Shown here: piece after piece, positions 51,933-61,435 of the stretch
Layout: each line of letters starts with the position of its first letter
Position numbering within the stretch: the first letter of the stretch is position 1
Assembly: GCF_023241715.1 (NCBI RefSeq)
Contig: NZ_JALQCW010000039.1
Location: 1 to 64,000 of the forward strand
Source of the DNA: Pseudomonas morbosilactucae
GTDB taxonomy: Bacteria; Pseudomonadota; Gammaproteobacteria; Pseudomonadales; Pseudomonadaceae
DNA length: 64,000 bases
Reading direction: 5' to 3'
The notes under the pieces: model-generated
What the model was told of the DNA's origin: nothing
Seen by the model: only the letters and a program-made list of their open reading frames with translations
The model's database searches: none
Made by a program: the position numbers and the translations under genes

Positions 51933-54046
51933 GCGCAGCGCCAAGCCTGCCGGCCCTGCGTCAGGAACTGCTGCTGCACGAAGGCCCGCAACACCGCGAC
52001 GGCTCGCCCTCCTGGACCCTGGAAGACCCGGCCCGGGGGCAGTTTTTTCGCCTGGGTTGGGTCGAGGTGGAGATCCTCGGCCGCTGGGGCCTGGGCCAGC
52101 CCGAGGCGATTGCCCAGGCCATCAGCCAGTCCACCACCCTGGAGGTGGAGAAGGACGACGTCGAGCAGTTCAAGGGCTTCCTGCACAACAACCAGCTGTT
52201 GCAGTGCCAGGGCCAGGAGGACAACGCCCGACTGGCGCGGATGGCCGCCGGGCAGAAAACCGGCTGGGGCCGCTGGCTACTGAAAAACTACCTGTTCGTG
52301 CGCATCCCACTGCTGCGCCCAGACCGTTTTCTGGAGCGCAGCCTGCCCTGGGTCGAGCCCTTCTACAGCCGGCGCTTTCTCCAGCTGACCCTGGGCGCCG
52401 GCCTGCTGGGCCTGTTCCTGGTGGCCCGGCAATGGGACAGTTTCCTCCACACTTTCCTGCACTTCTTCACCCTGGAAGGCGCGGCCCTGGCCGGCCTGAC
52501 CCTGTTCCTGACCAAGGTCCTGCACGAGCTGGGGCACGCCTACACCTGCAAGCGTTTTGGCGGGCGGGTGGCGACCATGGGCGTGGCCCTGCTGGTGATG
52601 TGGCCGGTGCTCTACACCGACACTTCAGGGGCCTGGCGCCTGCGCCGACAGCAGCAGCGCCTGGCCATCGGCGCCGCCGGCATGCTCACTGAACTGGCAC
52701 TGGCGGCCTGGGCCACCCTGCTCTGGAGTTTCTTGCCGGACGGCATGTTGCGCAGCGCAGCGTTCATGCTCGCCACCACCACCTGGATCCTCACCCTGGC
52801 GATCAACCTCAGCCCCTTCATGCGCTTTGACGGCTACTTCCTGCTGTCGGACCTTCTGGAGGTGCCGAACCTGCAACAACGGGCCTTCCGCCTGACCCGC
52901 TGGCGTGTGCGCGAATGGCTGTTCGCCTTTGACGAGCCACGCCCGGAACGCTTCGAACCCTGGCTGGAACGGACATTGGTGGCCTACTCCATCGGCACCT
53001 GGATCTACCGTTTCTTCCTGTTCCTGGGGATCGCCCTGCTGGTCTACCACTTCGCCTTCAAGCTGCTGGGCATCGCCCTGTTCGTGGTGGAAATCCTCTA
53101 CTTCCTGCTGATGCCCATCGTCAACGAACTGCGCGAGTGGTACGCCCGGCGCAAGGACTACCGAATGAATCGCCATAGCCTGAGCACCCTGCTCGTCGTC
53201 GCCGGCCTGCTGTTGCTGGCGTGCATTCCCTGGAGCGGCAGCGTGCATGCCCCGGCGTTGCTGCGGGCCGAACAGCAGGCCGTGCTGTATGTGCCGGTGG
53301 CGGCACGCCTGGAGCGCATCGAGGTGACGCCAGGGCAATCGGTCAAGGCCGGCCAGGCGTTGTTCCGCCTCGACGCCCCGGACCTGCGCCAGGAACTGCA
53401 AAGCCTCGACCGGCGGATCCTGACCCTGCAATGGCAGAACAGCTTCCAGGTGCTCAACCGGGAAACCGCCGCCAACCTGCTGGTGGTGCGCCAGGAACTG
53501 GCCGCCGCCCAGGAACGCCAGCGCCTGTTGCGCCAGCAGATGCAGCAACTCACGGTGTACGCGGCCTTCGACGGGGTGCTGGCGGACCTGGCCGAACCCC
53601 TGGAGCCCGGCGAATGGCTGGCCGCCGGTGAATGGCTGGGCACCTTGGTCGGCACGCAAGGAGCGCGGGTCGAAGCCTTTGTCGAAGAGCAGGACCTGGC
53701 GCGTCTGGAGCCCGGCAGCCGCGCGCGCTTCTACCCGGAAAGCCTGTCCCGCGCGCCCGTCGACCTGCACCTGGAAAGCCTCGGGCAAACCGCCGTGCGA
53801 CGCCTGACCTCGACCCCGGAGCTGGCGTCGGTGTACCAGGGGGCGATTGCCGCGACCCTGGATCACGAACGGGTGCCGCAACCGGAGAAAGCCCTGTACC
53901 GTGCTCTGCTACGCCCGGACCCGAACACCCCGAGCCCGACCCTCAGCCTGCGCGGCACCGTGCTGCTGGAGGGGCAGGCACAAAGCCTGGCGATGCGCGT
54001 CTGGCGCAGTGTGCTGGCCATCCTGATTCGCGAATCGGCGTTTTGA
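51929..54046 (+). CDS. M50 site-2 protease / HlyD fusion protein
   Basis: 705 residues from a GTG start. An N-terminal PqqD-like region (about 1-95) is followed by multiple membrane segments carrying the M50 metalloprotease motifs HELGH (199-203) and NLSPFMRFDG (293-302), which together bind zinc. After another membrane segment (about 418-435) comes a HlyD-type lipoyl/hairpin region with ARLERIEVTPGQSVKAGQAL. It is the inner-membrane centre of the exporter, where an ABC ATPase would be in a type I system. It may process the adhesin or a partner within the membrane. Ordinary substrates are not known. Confidence 0.85.
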   Translation: MSAAPSLPALRQELLLHEGPQHRDGSPSWTLEDPARGQFFRLGWVEVEILGRWGLGQPEAIAQAISQSTTLEVEKDDVEQFKGFLHNNQLLQCQGQEDNARLARMAAGQKTGWGRWLLKNYLFVRIPLLRPDRFLERSLPWVEPFYSRRFLQLTLGAGLLGLFLVARQWDSFLHTFLHFFTLEGAALAGLTLFLTKVLHELGHAYTCKRFGGRVATMGVALLVMWPVLYTDTSGAWRLRRQQQRLAIGAAGMLTELALAAWATLLWSFLPDGMLRSAAFMLATTTWILTLAINLSPFMRFDGYFLLSDLLEVPNLQQRAFRLTRWRVREWLFAFDEPRPERFEPWLERTLVAYSIGTWIYRFFLFLGIALLVYHFAFKLLGIALFVVEILYFLLMPIVNELREWYARRKDYRMNRHSLSTLLVVAGLLLLACIPWSGSVHAPALLRAEQQAVLYVPVAARLERIEVTPGQSVKAGQALFRLDAPDLRQELQSLDRRILTLQWQNSFQVLNRETAANLLVVRQELAAAQERQRLLRQQMQQLTVYAAFDGVLADLAEPLEPGEWLAAGEWLGTLVGTQGARVEAFVEEQDLARLEPGSRARFYPESLSRAPVDLHLESLGQTAVRRLTSTPELASVYQGAIAATLDHERVPQPEKALYRALLRPDPNTPSPTLSLRGTVLLEGQAQSLAMRVWRSVLAILIRESAF

Positions 54047-54069
54047 GCGGCGCGACCCTCACGCCAACA

Positions 54070-54124
54070 TGAAGCCTTCTTAATGGTTTGGCGATTGTCC
54101 GCAAGGCGCGGCTGTCGCCATCAT
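54070..54124 (+). promoter_or_regulatory. hemO promoter with variant box
   Basis: TGAAG-CCTT-CTTAA (54070-54083, one mismatch to the dyad), 11 bases, TTGTCC (54095-54100), then a weak -10 about 17-18 bases on (CATCAT). The layout agrees with the three strong promoters although the -10 is poor. Confidence 0.5.
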
Positions 54125-54163
54125 GAACCCCTCTTTTTGATCAGCGCTGCGGAGCCGTTTTCC

Positions 54164-54751
54164 ATGACCACGCCCACCCTTGAGGCCCCTGAACTGTCCC
54201 GGGCCAAACGCCTGAAAGCCGCCACCCGTCGCGACCACGACAGCGTCGACAGCCTGGTGATGCAAGCCCGGCCCTTTGAAAGCCGTGAACGCTACGCCCA
54301 GTTCCTGCGTTTGCAGCACGGTTTCCATGGCGCCATCGATGCCCTGTACCACGACCCCGAGCTGAACCGCCGACTGCCAGGCCTGGCACAACTGCCGCGC
54401 TTCGAAGCGGTCAAGCGCGACCTCGGCGACCTCGGCCTCGAGGTGCCGGCCAACCCGACTCCGGCACCGGTCAACGGCCCCTTCGAAGCCCTTGGCTGGC
54501 TGTACTGCAGCGAAGGCTCGAACCTCGGTGCGGCCTTCCTGTTCAAGGAAACCCAGCAACTGGGCCTGGACCAGGACCAGGGCGCCAGCCACCTCGCCGC
54601 CCACCCGGACGGCCGTGGCCTGCACTGGCGGCAATTCGTCGCCCTGCTCGACAGCCAGGAGCTGAACGAACAGCAGGAACGCCAGGCCATCCAGGGCGCC
54701 ATCGACGCCTTCGATTTCTACCGTGACACCCTGCGTCGGATCTTCTACTGA
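54164..54751 (+). CDS. hemO: biliverdin-forming heme oxygenase
   Basis: 195 residues from the ATG at 54164. The sequence ATRRDHDSVDSLVMQARPF holds the proximal His (about residue 22) expected in HemO/BphO-type enzymes, followed by the distal helix around GWLYCSEGSNLGAAFLFKET with its flexible glycines. It opens haem to biliverdin, CO and iron, either to obtain iron or to supply biliverdin for a phytochrome. The TTAAG-type box upstream links it to the surface island. No haem uptake or phytochrome gene is next to it. Confidence 0.85.
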   Translation: MTTPTLEAPELSRAKRLKAATRRDHDSVDSLVMQARPFESRERYAQFLRLQHGFHGAIDALYHDPELNRRLPGLAQLPRFEAVKRDLGDLGLEVPANPTPAPVNGPFEALGWLYCSEGSNLGAAFLFKETQQLGLDQDQGASHLAAHPDGRGLHWRQFVALLDSQELNEQQERQAIQGAIDAFDFYRDTLRRIFY

Positions 54752-54757
54752 CGCCTG

Positions 54758-56515
54758 TCAGTCGACAAAGGCCAGGCTCGCCCGGGCTCCGCGCACGCCC
54801 TGCAAGGCCTGCCCGGCCCGGGGCAGCAGGTAGCTGAAGAAGAACCCTGCCGTTTCCCGCTTCAGCGACCGTTGCGGATCATCCGCCGCCAGCGCCCCGG
54901 CCACCCGCGCACTGCGGGCCCAGGCAAAGGCGAGCAAGGCCTGGGCACACAGGCCGAGAAAGTCGCCCGCCGCCCGATAGGGGTACTCGGGGTCTTGCCG
55001 GGTGTATTCGGCGACCTCGGCGTACAGTGGCCGCAACTGCCCACAAAGCTCAGCCAACTGCCCGGCAAAGCCTGCACACTCGGGCCAGTCACGGCCCTCC
55101 ACAGCTTCCTGCTGCAACACCTCCAGCAACAGCCCAAAGGCCCGGCCCTGGTCCCCCAAAACCTTGCGCAGCAGCAAGTCATTGGCCTGAATTTCGTTGC
55201 TGCCTTCGTAAATCATGGCGATGCGGCTATCACGCAAGGTCTGTTCGATGGCGAACTCGCTGACGTAGCCGTAACCACCAAAGACCTGCAAGGCCTTGCT
55301 CGCCAGGACAAAGCCCTGCTCGGTGAAAAACGCCTTGATCACCGGAGTCAGCAGTTCACTCAACTGCCCGGCACGCTCACGGGCTTGCGCCTCGGCACCG
55401 TGCTCGGCCTCATCCAGCAGGTGCGCGGCCCAATAGCCGATTGCGCGCATGCCTTCGCTGAGGGCGCGCAACTCCAGCAAGGTGCGGCGCATGGCCGGGT
55501 GAAAGTGGATCGGGTCGGCCGCCTCGGCCGCCACCCCTGAAGGACGGAGCGGCGCACGCATCTGCCGGCGTTCCCGGGCATAGCTGGCAGCGTTTTGCCA
55601 AGCCGCCTCGGCATGCCCCAGGCCTTGTAGGCCGACATGCAAACGCGCCGAATTCATCATCACGAACATCGCCGCCAAACCGCGATTGACCTCGCCGATC
55701 AACCAGCCCCGGGCCCCTTCGAACACCAGGGAACAGGTGGCGCTGCCCTTGATCCCCAGCTTGTGTTCGAGGCCGTCGCAGGTCACCCCGTTGGCCTCGC
55801 CCTGCTCCCCGAGCTTGGGCACCAGGAACAGGGAAATACCCCGGCTGCCAGCGGGCGCCCCCGGTACCCGAGCCAGCACCAGATGGACAATATTCGCCGT
55901 CAGGTCGTGCTCGCCGCCGGAGATAAACAGCTTGTTGCCCGTAAGCCGGTAACTGCCATCGTTCTGGGGTTCGGCACGGCAACGCAGCAGGCCGACATCA
56001 CTGCCGGCCTGGGGCTCGGTCAGGCACATGGTGGGCAGGGTTTCGCCGCTGACGATCCCCGGCAGATAACGCGCTTGCAGCCACGGCGCACCGTGGCTCT
56101 TGAGGCACAGGTAGGCGCCGTGGGCTATGCCGGTGTACATGGCCCAGCCGTGGTTGCTGGCGTAGAGCATTTCTTGCAGCGCCGCGTCCAACACCTGGGG
56201 CAGGCCCTGGCCACCCAGGGCTTCGGCACAGGCCAGGGCCGGCCAGCCGCCCTCGACATAGGCCCGATAGGCCTCGACAAAACCGTCCGGGGTGCTGACC
56301 CGGCCCTCGCTCAAGCGGCAACCCTGGCGGTCGCCGCTAGCGTTCAAGGGCGCCAGCACGCCGCTGCTGAAACGCCCGGCCTCCTCCAGCACCTGCAGCG
56401 CCAGGGGCAGGTCCAGGCTCTCGAAGGCCGGGCTGCGGCCCCAGGCCTCGGGGGCCTGCAACCAGTGTTCAAGGACAAATTGCATATCGCGCAGGGGCGC
56501 CTGATAGCTCCACAT
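54758..56515 (-). CDS. acyl-CoA dehydrogenase of hydroxycinnamate locus
   Basis: 585 residues from the ATG at 56515. Acyl-CoA dehydrogenase domains: N-terminal helices, beta domain with MCLTEPQAGSDVGLLR (about 165-180) binding FAD, and the C-terminal helical domain with FGGYGYVSEF and RIAMIYEGSNEIQ (the conserved Glu base is expected in the YEG segment). The protein carries the extra C-terminal DUF-type extension typical of 590-residue FadE-like enzymes. The same gene (acd) ends the ferulate cluster of P. putida; with the thiolase it could support a CoA-dependent beta-oxidation-like route, but the retro-aldol route does not need it. Confidence 0.88.
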   Translation of the reverse strand: MWSYQAPLRDMQFVLEHWLQAPEAWGRSPAFESLDLPLALQVLEEAGRFSSGVLAPLNASGDRQGCRLSEGRVSTPDGFVEAYRAYVEGGWPALACAEALGGQGLPQVLDAALQEMLYASNHGWAMYTGIAHGAYLCLKSHGAPWLQARYLPGIVSGETLPTMCLTEPQAGSDVGLLRCRAEPQNDGSYRLTGNKLFISGGEHDLTANIVHLVLARVPGAPAGSRGISLFLVPKLGEQGEANGVTCDGLEHKLGIKGSATCSLVFEGARGWLIGEVNRGLAAMFVMMNSARLHVGLQGLGHAEAAWQNAASYARERRQMRAPLRPSGVAAEAADPIHFHPAMRRTLLELRALSEGMRAIGYWAAHLLDEAEHGAEAQARERAGQLSELLTPVIKAFFTEQGFVLASKALQVFGGYGYVSEFAIEQTLRDSRIAMIYEGSNEIQANDLLLRKVLGDQGRAFGLLLEVLQQEAVEGRDWPECAGFAGQLAELCGQLRPLYAEVAEYTRQDPEYPYRAAGDFLGLCAQALLAFAWARSARVAGALAADDPQRSLKRETAGFFFSYLLPRAGQALQGVRGARASLAFVD

Positions 56516-56556
56516 GGGCAACCTCATCGACGGGTAGATAGGGAATGAAACAGCGC

Positions 56557-56582
56557 CGGGCCCGCCACGTGGGACGGGCCCG
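56557..56582 (-). terminator. hairpin between thiolase and acyl-CoA dehydrogenase genes
   Basis: Two copies of the self-complementary 8-mer CGGGCCCG (56557-56564 and 56575-56582) can pair. It may lower read-through into the last gene of the operon. No T-run is present. Confidence 0.5.
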
Positions 56583-56587
56583 AACCT

Positions 56588-57829
56588 TCAGCCGCGCCAG
56601 GCCGGGTTCTCGATCAACAGGGCCATGCCCTGGCCGCCGCCGACACAGGCAGCGGCGATGCCGTAGCGCAGGTTGTCCTCGCGCAACTGCCGGGCCAGGG
56701 TCAGCACCAGGCGCAGGCCGCTGGCGGCCAAGGGATGGCCGAGGGCGATGGAACCGCCACGCGGGTTAAGCCGATCGAGGTCCAATTCCAGGGCCTGGGC
56801 CACGGCCAGCACCTGGGCGGATTGCGCCTCGTTGATTTCCACCCGGCCGATATCGCCCAGGCTCAGGCCGCTGCGCTGCAACAGCAACTGGATCGCCGGG
56901 GCCGGGCCGATGCCCATGAACTCCGGTGCCACGCCCACTACAGCGCTGGCCAGCAGATGCGCCAACACCGGGCGGCGGGCTGAAGACGCACGCCCGACCA
57001 GGGCCGCCGCCGCACCATCGACCACCGCGCAGCTGTTGCCGGCGGTCTGCACCCCGCCCTCATGCACCGCCCGCAGGCGCGCCAGGGCGGCCATGTCCGT
57101 GGGCCGGGGGTGGCTGTCGACACTCACCGCGTCCACGCCCCGTGGCAGGCGAATACCCCGCGAGGCATAGCCCGGCAACTCGAATGTCTGCGCCTTGACC
57201 GCCACCAGTTCCGGGGCGAACCAGCCGTCGGCCTGGGCCTTGAGGGCCCGCTGATGACTGTCCAGGGCGTATTGGTCCACCGCCTCGCGGCTCAGGCCGT
57301 GGCGCCGCGCCAGGTTGTCGGCGGTGGTGATCATGTCCACGGCAGGCGCCGGATCGTAGAGCGCCTCCCAGAGAAAGTCCTTGAACTCCACACCCGCCCC
57401 CAGGCGAAAACCGCCGCGGTGGGTGTAGGCGGCAATCGGGTTGCGCGACATCGACTCGGCAGCCACACACAGCGCCAGTTGCACGCCGTCATCCAGTTGC
57501 CTGGCGGCCTGGCGCAGGAGTTCGAAACCGGTGGCGCAGATGCGCTGCACCCCCAATGCCGGAACCCCCTGCGCCACGCCACTGTAAAGGCCGATATGCC
57601 GCGGTAGCAGGTAAGCGTCGAAACTGGCCTGGGCCATGGAGCCGGCGAGCACGCTGTCCACGCCGGCCGGGTCCAGGGCGGCCCGGGCCAGGACCTCGCG
57701 CCCGACCTTGATCCCCAGGTCGATGGGCGACACCTGGGCCAGCGCCCCGCCCAGGTCGACCCAGGGCGTGCGCACGGCGTCCAGCAGTGCGGCATCGGCG
57801 AAGGCCGAGTACTGGCCGCCCGGGCTCAT
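56588..57829 (-). CDS. aat: thiolase (acetyl-CoA acetyltransferase)
   Basis: 413-residue thiolase. The nucleophile Cys is in QRICATGFELL, the C-terminal block NPRGGSIALGHPLAASGLR supplies the His, and CVGGGQGMALL the second catalytic Cys. The start ATG overlaps the fcs stop (ATGA), which fixes it despite a longer open frame. In P. putida the corresponding aat lies between acd and fcs. It is thought to belong to a beta-oxidation-like variant of hydroxycinnamate degradation. Confidence 0.9.
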   Translation of the reverse strand: MSPGGQYSAFADAALLDAVRTPWVDLGGALAQVSPIDLGIKVGREVLARAALDPAGVDSVLAGSMAQASFDAYLLPRHIGLYSGVAQGVPALGVQRICATGFELLRQAARQLDDGVQLALCVAAESMSRNPIAAYTHRGGFRLGAGVEFKDFLWEALYDPAPAVDMITTADNLARRHGLSREAVDQYALDSHQRALKAQADGWFAPELVAVKAQTFELPGYASRGIRLPRGVDAVSVDSHPRPTDMAALARLRAVHEGGVQTAGNSCAVVDGAAAALVGRASSARRPVLAHLLASAVVGVAPEFMGIGPAPAIQLLLQRSGLSLGDIGRVEINEAQSAQVLAVAQALELDLDRLNPRGGSIALGHPLAASGLRLVLTLARQLREDNLRYGIAAACVGGGQGMALLIENPAWRG

Positions 57830-59727
57830 GGCCGCGGCCCGGCACGCAGGATCGACGGCTCCAGGCCGCGATACAGCGCCTCGACTTTGTCCGCGCGCCA
57901 CTGCAACACCGCCCGCTGGTTGATCGAACCCTTGTCGGTGATCTCGCCACGGTCGATGGACGCCGGCTCGTCGAGCAAGGCAATCCATTCCAGGCGGCTG
58001 GCGTTGCCATTGGCATCGCGATTCAGGCGTTGCAGCCACTCGGCGAACCACTGGCGCACCGGCACGCTGGCCAGAACCTGGGCATCGCTGGCCTCGGCTC
58101 CAAGGCCCGACAGGCGTCGGCACTCGAACAGCCGTGGGAACACCAGGGCGCCCAGGCATTCACGGTCCGGCGCCGCGACCACCAGGTCCTGCACATAGGG
58201 CGAGCCTTCCAGCACCGCGCGATTGCGCAGCGGGCCGACGCTGACAAACACCCCGGAAGACAGCTTGAAGTCCTCGGCAATGCGCCCGTCGAACATCAGG
58301 CCCAGTTGTGGGTCCCGGGGGTCGGCGAGCTTCAGGGCATCGCCGGAGCAGTAGAAGCCTTGTTCGTCGAACACCTCGGCGGTTTGCTGCGGCGCACGCC
58401 AGTAGCAGGGCATGATGTGCGGCCCACGAAAACGCCCTTCGAGCTTGCCGTCCACCGGCACCAGGCGCACTTCACAGCCCGGTGCAGGCAGGCCGATGTA
58501 ACCGGCCATGGACAACGGCCCCGTGGTGAAAGTGCACGACGGCGAGGCTTCGGTCATGCCCAGCCCGGCCATCATGCGGATGCGTTCGCCACAATGCTGT
58601 TCGGCGACCCGATCGAGGCGGTCCCAGATGCTCTGGGACAGGCCGGCGGCAGCGAAAAAGAACAGGCTGATGCGGGCGAAAAAGCGCTCCCGCAGTTCGG
58701 CATCCTGCTCCAGGGCATTGACCAACTCTTCCCAGCCCTTGGGCACGGTGAGGTACGCGGTGGGCGACACCTCCTTGAGGTTGCGCAGGGTTTCGGCAAA
58801 GCCCTGGGCGGTGGGCTTGCCGTCGTCCAGGTAAAAGGTCCCGCCGTTGTAGAGCACGATGCCGACGTTGTGGCTGCCGCCAAAGGTGTGGTTCCACGGT
58901 AGCCAGTCCACCAGCACCGGCGGTTCTTCACCGAACACCGGGAAGGTCTGCAACAGCATCTGCTGGTTGGCGCAGAGCATGCGTTGGGTGGTGACCACCG
59001 CCTTGGGCAGCTTGGTCGAACCTGAGGTGAAGAGGAACTTGGCGATGCTGTCCGGTCCGGTGGCGGCAAAGGCCGCTTCCGCCTCGGCCGCACCGGGTTG
59101 TTCGAGCAGGCTGGCGAAACTGGCCTGGGTGCGCCCGGCGATCTGCCCGCGCAGGGTAATCAACGGCGTCTCAGGCGGCAGCACTGCGTTGATCGCCCGC
59201 TCGAAGGCGGCCGCCTCGCTGACGTAGACCAGCCCCGGCTGCAACAGGTCGCAGACATGGCGCAGCTTGGCGAAGTCCTGGGACAGCAGCGAATAGGCCG
59301 GCGACACCGGGCAATAGGGAATCCCAGCATACATAGCGCCCAGGGCCATCTGCAGGTGTTCGATGTCATTGCCCGAGAGCAAGGCCAGGGGCCGTTCTGC
59401 GGACAAGCCGTAACTCAACAGGCTTTGGGCAATGGCGCGGACGCTGTCGAGCATCTCGGCGTAACTGACCCGACGCCAGTCACCGTCGGCCTGGCGGGCA
59501 GCAATAAAAGTCTGTTGCGGGCGCACCAGGGCCCAATGCAGCAAGCGGTCCAGCAGGCGCTTGGGCAATTCGCCCAAGGCTTCCTGGGAGCGCATGTGCA
59601 GCACGCCCTGCTCTTCGGTGACCTCGACCGCCGCGCGACCGATGGACACCTGGCGATAGCGCGGGGCGCTGGCCGGGGTGTGGGATGGCGATCTGAATTC
59701 GGAACTCACGTGCTTGTCCTCCATCAA
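57826..59727 (-). CDS. fcs: feruloyl-CoA synthetase
   Basis: 633-residue ANL-superfamily enzyme (AMP-binding). The phosphate loop is FTSGSTKLPKAV, the A5 motif is GLGMTEASPSCTF, and FDGRIAEDFKLSSGVF near residue 460 carries the hinge. It joins ferulate, coumarate or caffeate to CoA through an acyl-AMP. Order acd-aat-fcs-vdh-ech matches the P. putida cluster. It has two adjacent Met codons at the start. The 142-base gap to vdh includes an AT-rich AATAACAATAACAA stretch, so a separate promoter is possible. Confidence 0.93.
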   Translation of the reverse strand: MMEDKHVSSEFRSPSHTPASAPRYRQVSIGRAAVEVTEEQGVLHMRSQEALGELPKRLLDRLLHWALVRPQQTFIAARQADGDWRRVSYAEMLDSVRAIAQSLLSYGLSAERPLALLSGNDIEHLQMALGAMYAGIPYCPVSPAYSLLSQDFAKLRHVCDLLQPGLVYVSEAAAFERAINAVLPPETPLITLRGQIAGRTQASFASLLEQPGAAEAEAAFAATGPDSIAKFLFTSGSTKLPKAVVTTQRMLCANQQMLLQTFPVFGEEPPVLVDWLPWNHTFGGSHNVGIVLYNGGTFYLDDGKPTAQGFAETLRNLKEVSPTAYLTVPKGWEELVNALEQDAELRERFFARISLFFFAAAGLSQSIWDRLDRVAEQHCGERIRMMAGLGMTEASPSCTFTTGPLSMAGYIGLPAPGCEVRLVPVDGKLEGRFRGPHIMPCYWRAPQQTAEVFDEQGFYCSGDALKLADPRDPQLGLMFDGRIAEDFKLSSGVFVSVGPLRNRAVLEGSPYVQDLVVAAPDRECLGALVFPRLFECRRLSGLGAEASDAQVLASVPVRQWFAEWLQRLNRDANGNASRLEWIALLDEPASIDRGEITDKGSINQRAVLQWRADKVEALYRGLEPSILRAGPRP

Positions 59728-59869
59728 GGCACGCCGGCGCCAAGCCGCACGGGGCGACGGGCTGTCCTGGCGTGGCAGCCGGTGGCTGCAGCCTTGTTAT
59801 TGTTATTTCTGCCTTGCACGGGGGCGACGGGCTTTTTAGCCAGCCCGCGCCCAACGCGGCGACGCCTGC

Positions 59870-61318
59870 TCAGATCGGGTAATGCCGTGGGCCGTTCTGC
59901 AACGTCACCCAGCGCAACTGAGTGAAATGCTCGATGGACGCCTTGCCACCAAAACTGCCGTAACCACTGGACTTGACGCCGCCAAAGGGCATTTGCGCCT
60001 CGTCGTGCACGGTGGGGCCGTTGATGTGGCAGATGCCCGACTCGACCCGCTGCGCCAACGCCAGGGCCCGCCCGGTGTCACGGCTGAAGATCGCCGCCGA
60101 CAGGCCGAACTCGGAATCGTTGGCCAGGCGCAGCAGCTCTTCATCACCCTCGCCACGCAGCACCACTGCCACCGGGCCGAAGGACTCTTCGCGGTACAGG
60201 CGCATCTCTGGGGTCACGCCGTCCAGCAGGGTCGCTTGCAGGATGCTGCCGGCCAACTGCCCGCCAGCCACCAGGGTTGCGCCTTTGCCGACGGCATCGT
60301 CGATCAGCAACTTGATCCGCTCACCGGCGTGGCTGTCCACCAGGGAGCCGAGCACCGAGCCTTCGGCGTTGGGGTTACCGGCGGGCAAGGTGGCGATCTT
60401 CGCCGTCAGCTTGGCGACAAAGGCATCGGCCACCTGGGCATCGACGATCAGGCGCTCGGTGGACATGCAAATCTGCCCCTGGTTGAAGTAGGCGCCAAAG
60501 GCCGCGGCCTCCACTGCCGCGTCCAAGTCGGCGTCCGCCAGCACCAGGAACGGCGCCTTGCCCCCCAGCTCCAGCAACGCCGGTTTCAAGTGGCGGGCCG
60601 AGAGTTCACCGACAATCCGCCCGACATGGGTCGAGCCGGTGAAGTTGACCCGGCGCACTGCCGGGTTGGCGATCAGTCGCTCGACAATCGCCGGGGCGTC
60701 CTTGGGGTCGTTGCTGATGACGTTGACCACGCCGTCACCCAGGCCGGCGTCTTGCAGCACCTGGCCGATCAAGCGGTGCACCGCAGGGCTCAATTCCGAC
60801 GCCTTGAGCACCACCGTATTGCCACAGGCCAGGGGCATGGCGATGGCACGGGTGGCAAGGATCACCGGGGCGTTCCACGGGGCGATACCCAGCACCACGC
60901 CGCAGGGTTGGCGCAGGGCCATGGCAAAGCTGCCCGGCACATCGGAAGGAATGACTTCGCCATTGATCTGGGTGGTCATGGAGGCCGCTTCACGCAGCAT
61001 GTTGGCCGCCAAATGCACGTTGAAGCCATACCAATTGGCCATGGCGCCGGTCTCGCCGGCGGCGGCGATGAATTCGCCGCTGCGGGCCTGCAATTGTTCG
61101 GCGGCACGCAACAAACGGGTGCGCCGCTCATTGGGCGCCAGGGCGGCCCAGGCGGGGAACGCCGCTTGCGCAGCGGCCACGGCGGCGTCGGCATCGTCCA
61201 GGGTGGCCGCGGCGACCCGCGACACCACTTCACCGGTCACCGGGTTACGCCGTTCAAAGGTTCGACCGTCGCGGGCGGGGCACGACTGGCCGCCGATCAA
61301 CAGGGGCACGTCCAGCAT
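59870..61318 (-). CDS. vdh: vanillin dehydrogenase
   Basis: 482-residue aldehyde dehydrogenase. Catalytic Cys C284 (GQICMST), general base E250 (LELGGKAPF) and N149 (PWNAPV) are present. It oxidises vanillin (and 4-hydroxybenzaldehyde) with NAD to vanillate, the substrate of VanAB. It lies between fcs and ech, 117 bases from ech. Substrate specificity is assigned by context and the strong resemblance to Vdh proteins, not by a unique motif. Confidence 0.93.
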   Translation of the reverse strand: MLDVPLLIGGQSCPARDGRTFERRNPVTGEVVSRVAAATLDDADAAVAAAQAAFPAWAALAPNERRTRLLRAAEQLQARSGEFIAAAGETGAMANWYGFNVHLAANMLREAASMTTQINGEVIPSDVPGSFAMALRQPCGVVLGIAPWNAPVILATRAIAMPLACGNTVVLKASELSPAVHRLIGQVLQDAGLGDGVVNVISNDPKDAPAIVERLIANPAVRRVNFTGSTHVGRIVGELSARHLKPALLELGGKAPFLVLADADLDAAVEAAAFGAYFNQGQICMSTERLIVDAQVADAFVAKLTAKIATLPAGNPNAEGSVLGSLVDSHAGERIKLLIDDAVGKGATLVAGGQLAGSILQATLLDGVTPEMRLYREESFGPVAVVLRGEGDEELLRLANDSEFGLSAAIFSRDTGRALALAQRVESGICHINGPTVHDEAQMPFGGVKSSGYGSFGGKASIEHFTQLRWVTLQNGPRHYPI

Positions 61319-61435
61319 GGTGATTCCTCTTTATTGTCTTTATCGGGAATTCGTTCGAGGGGCTCACAGTAGCGCCAAGGCACGGGGGCGAACAGCCGGC
61401 GCCCCTCGAGGTTCACCGGCGCGCCCCGCTCGGTC

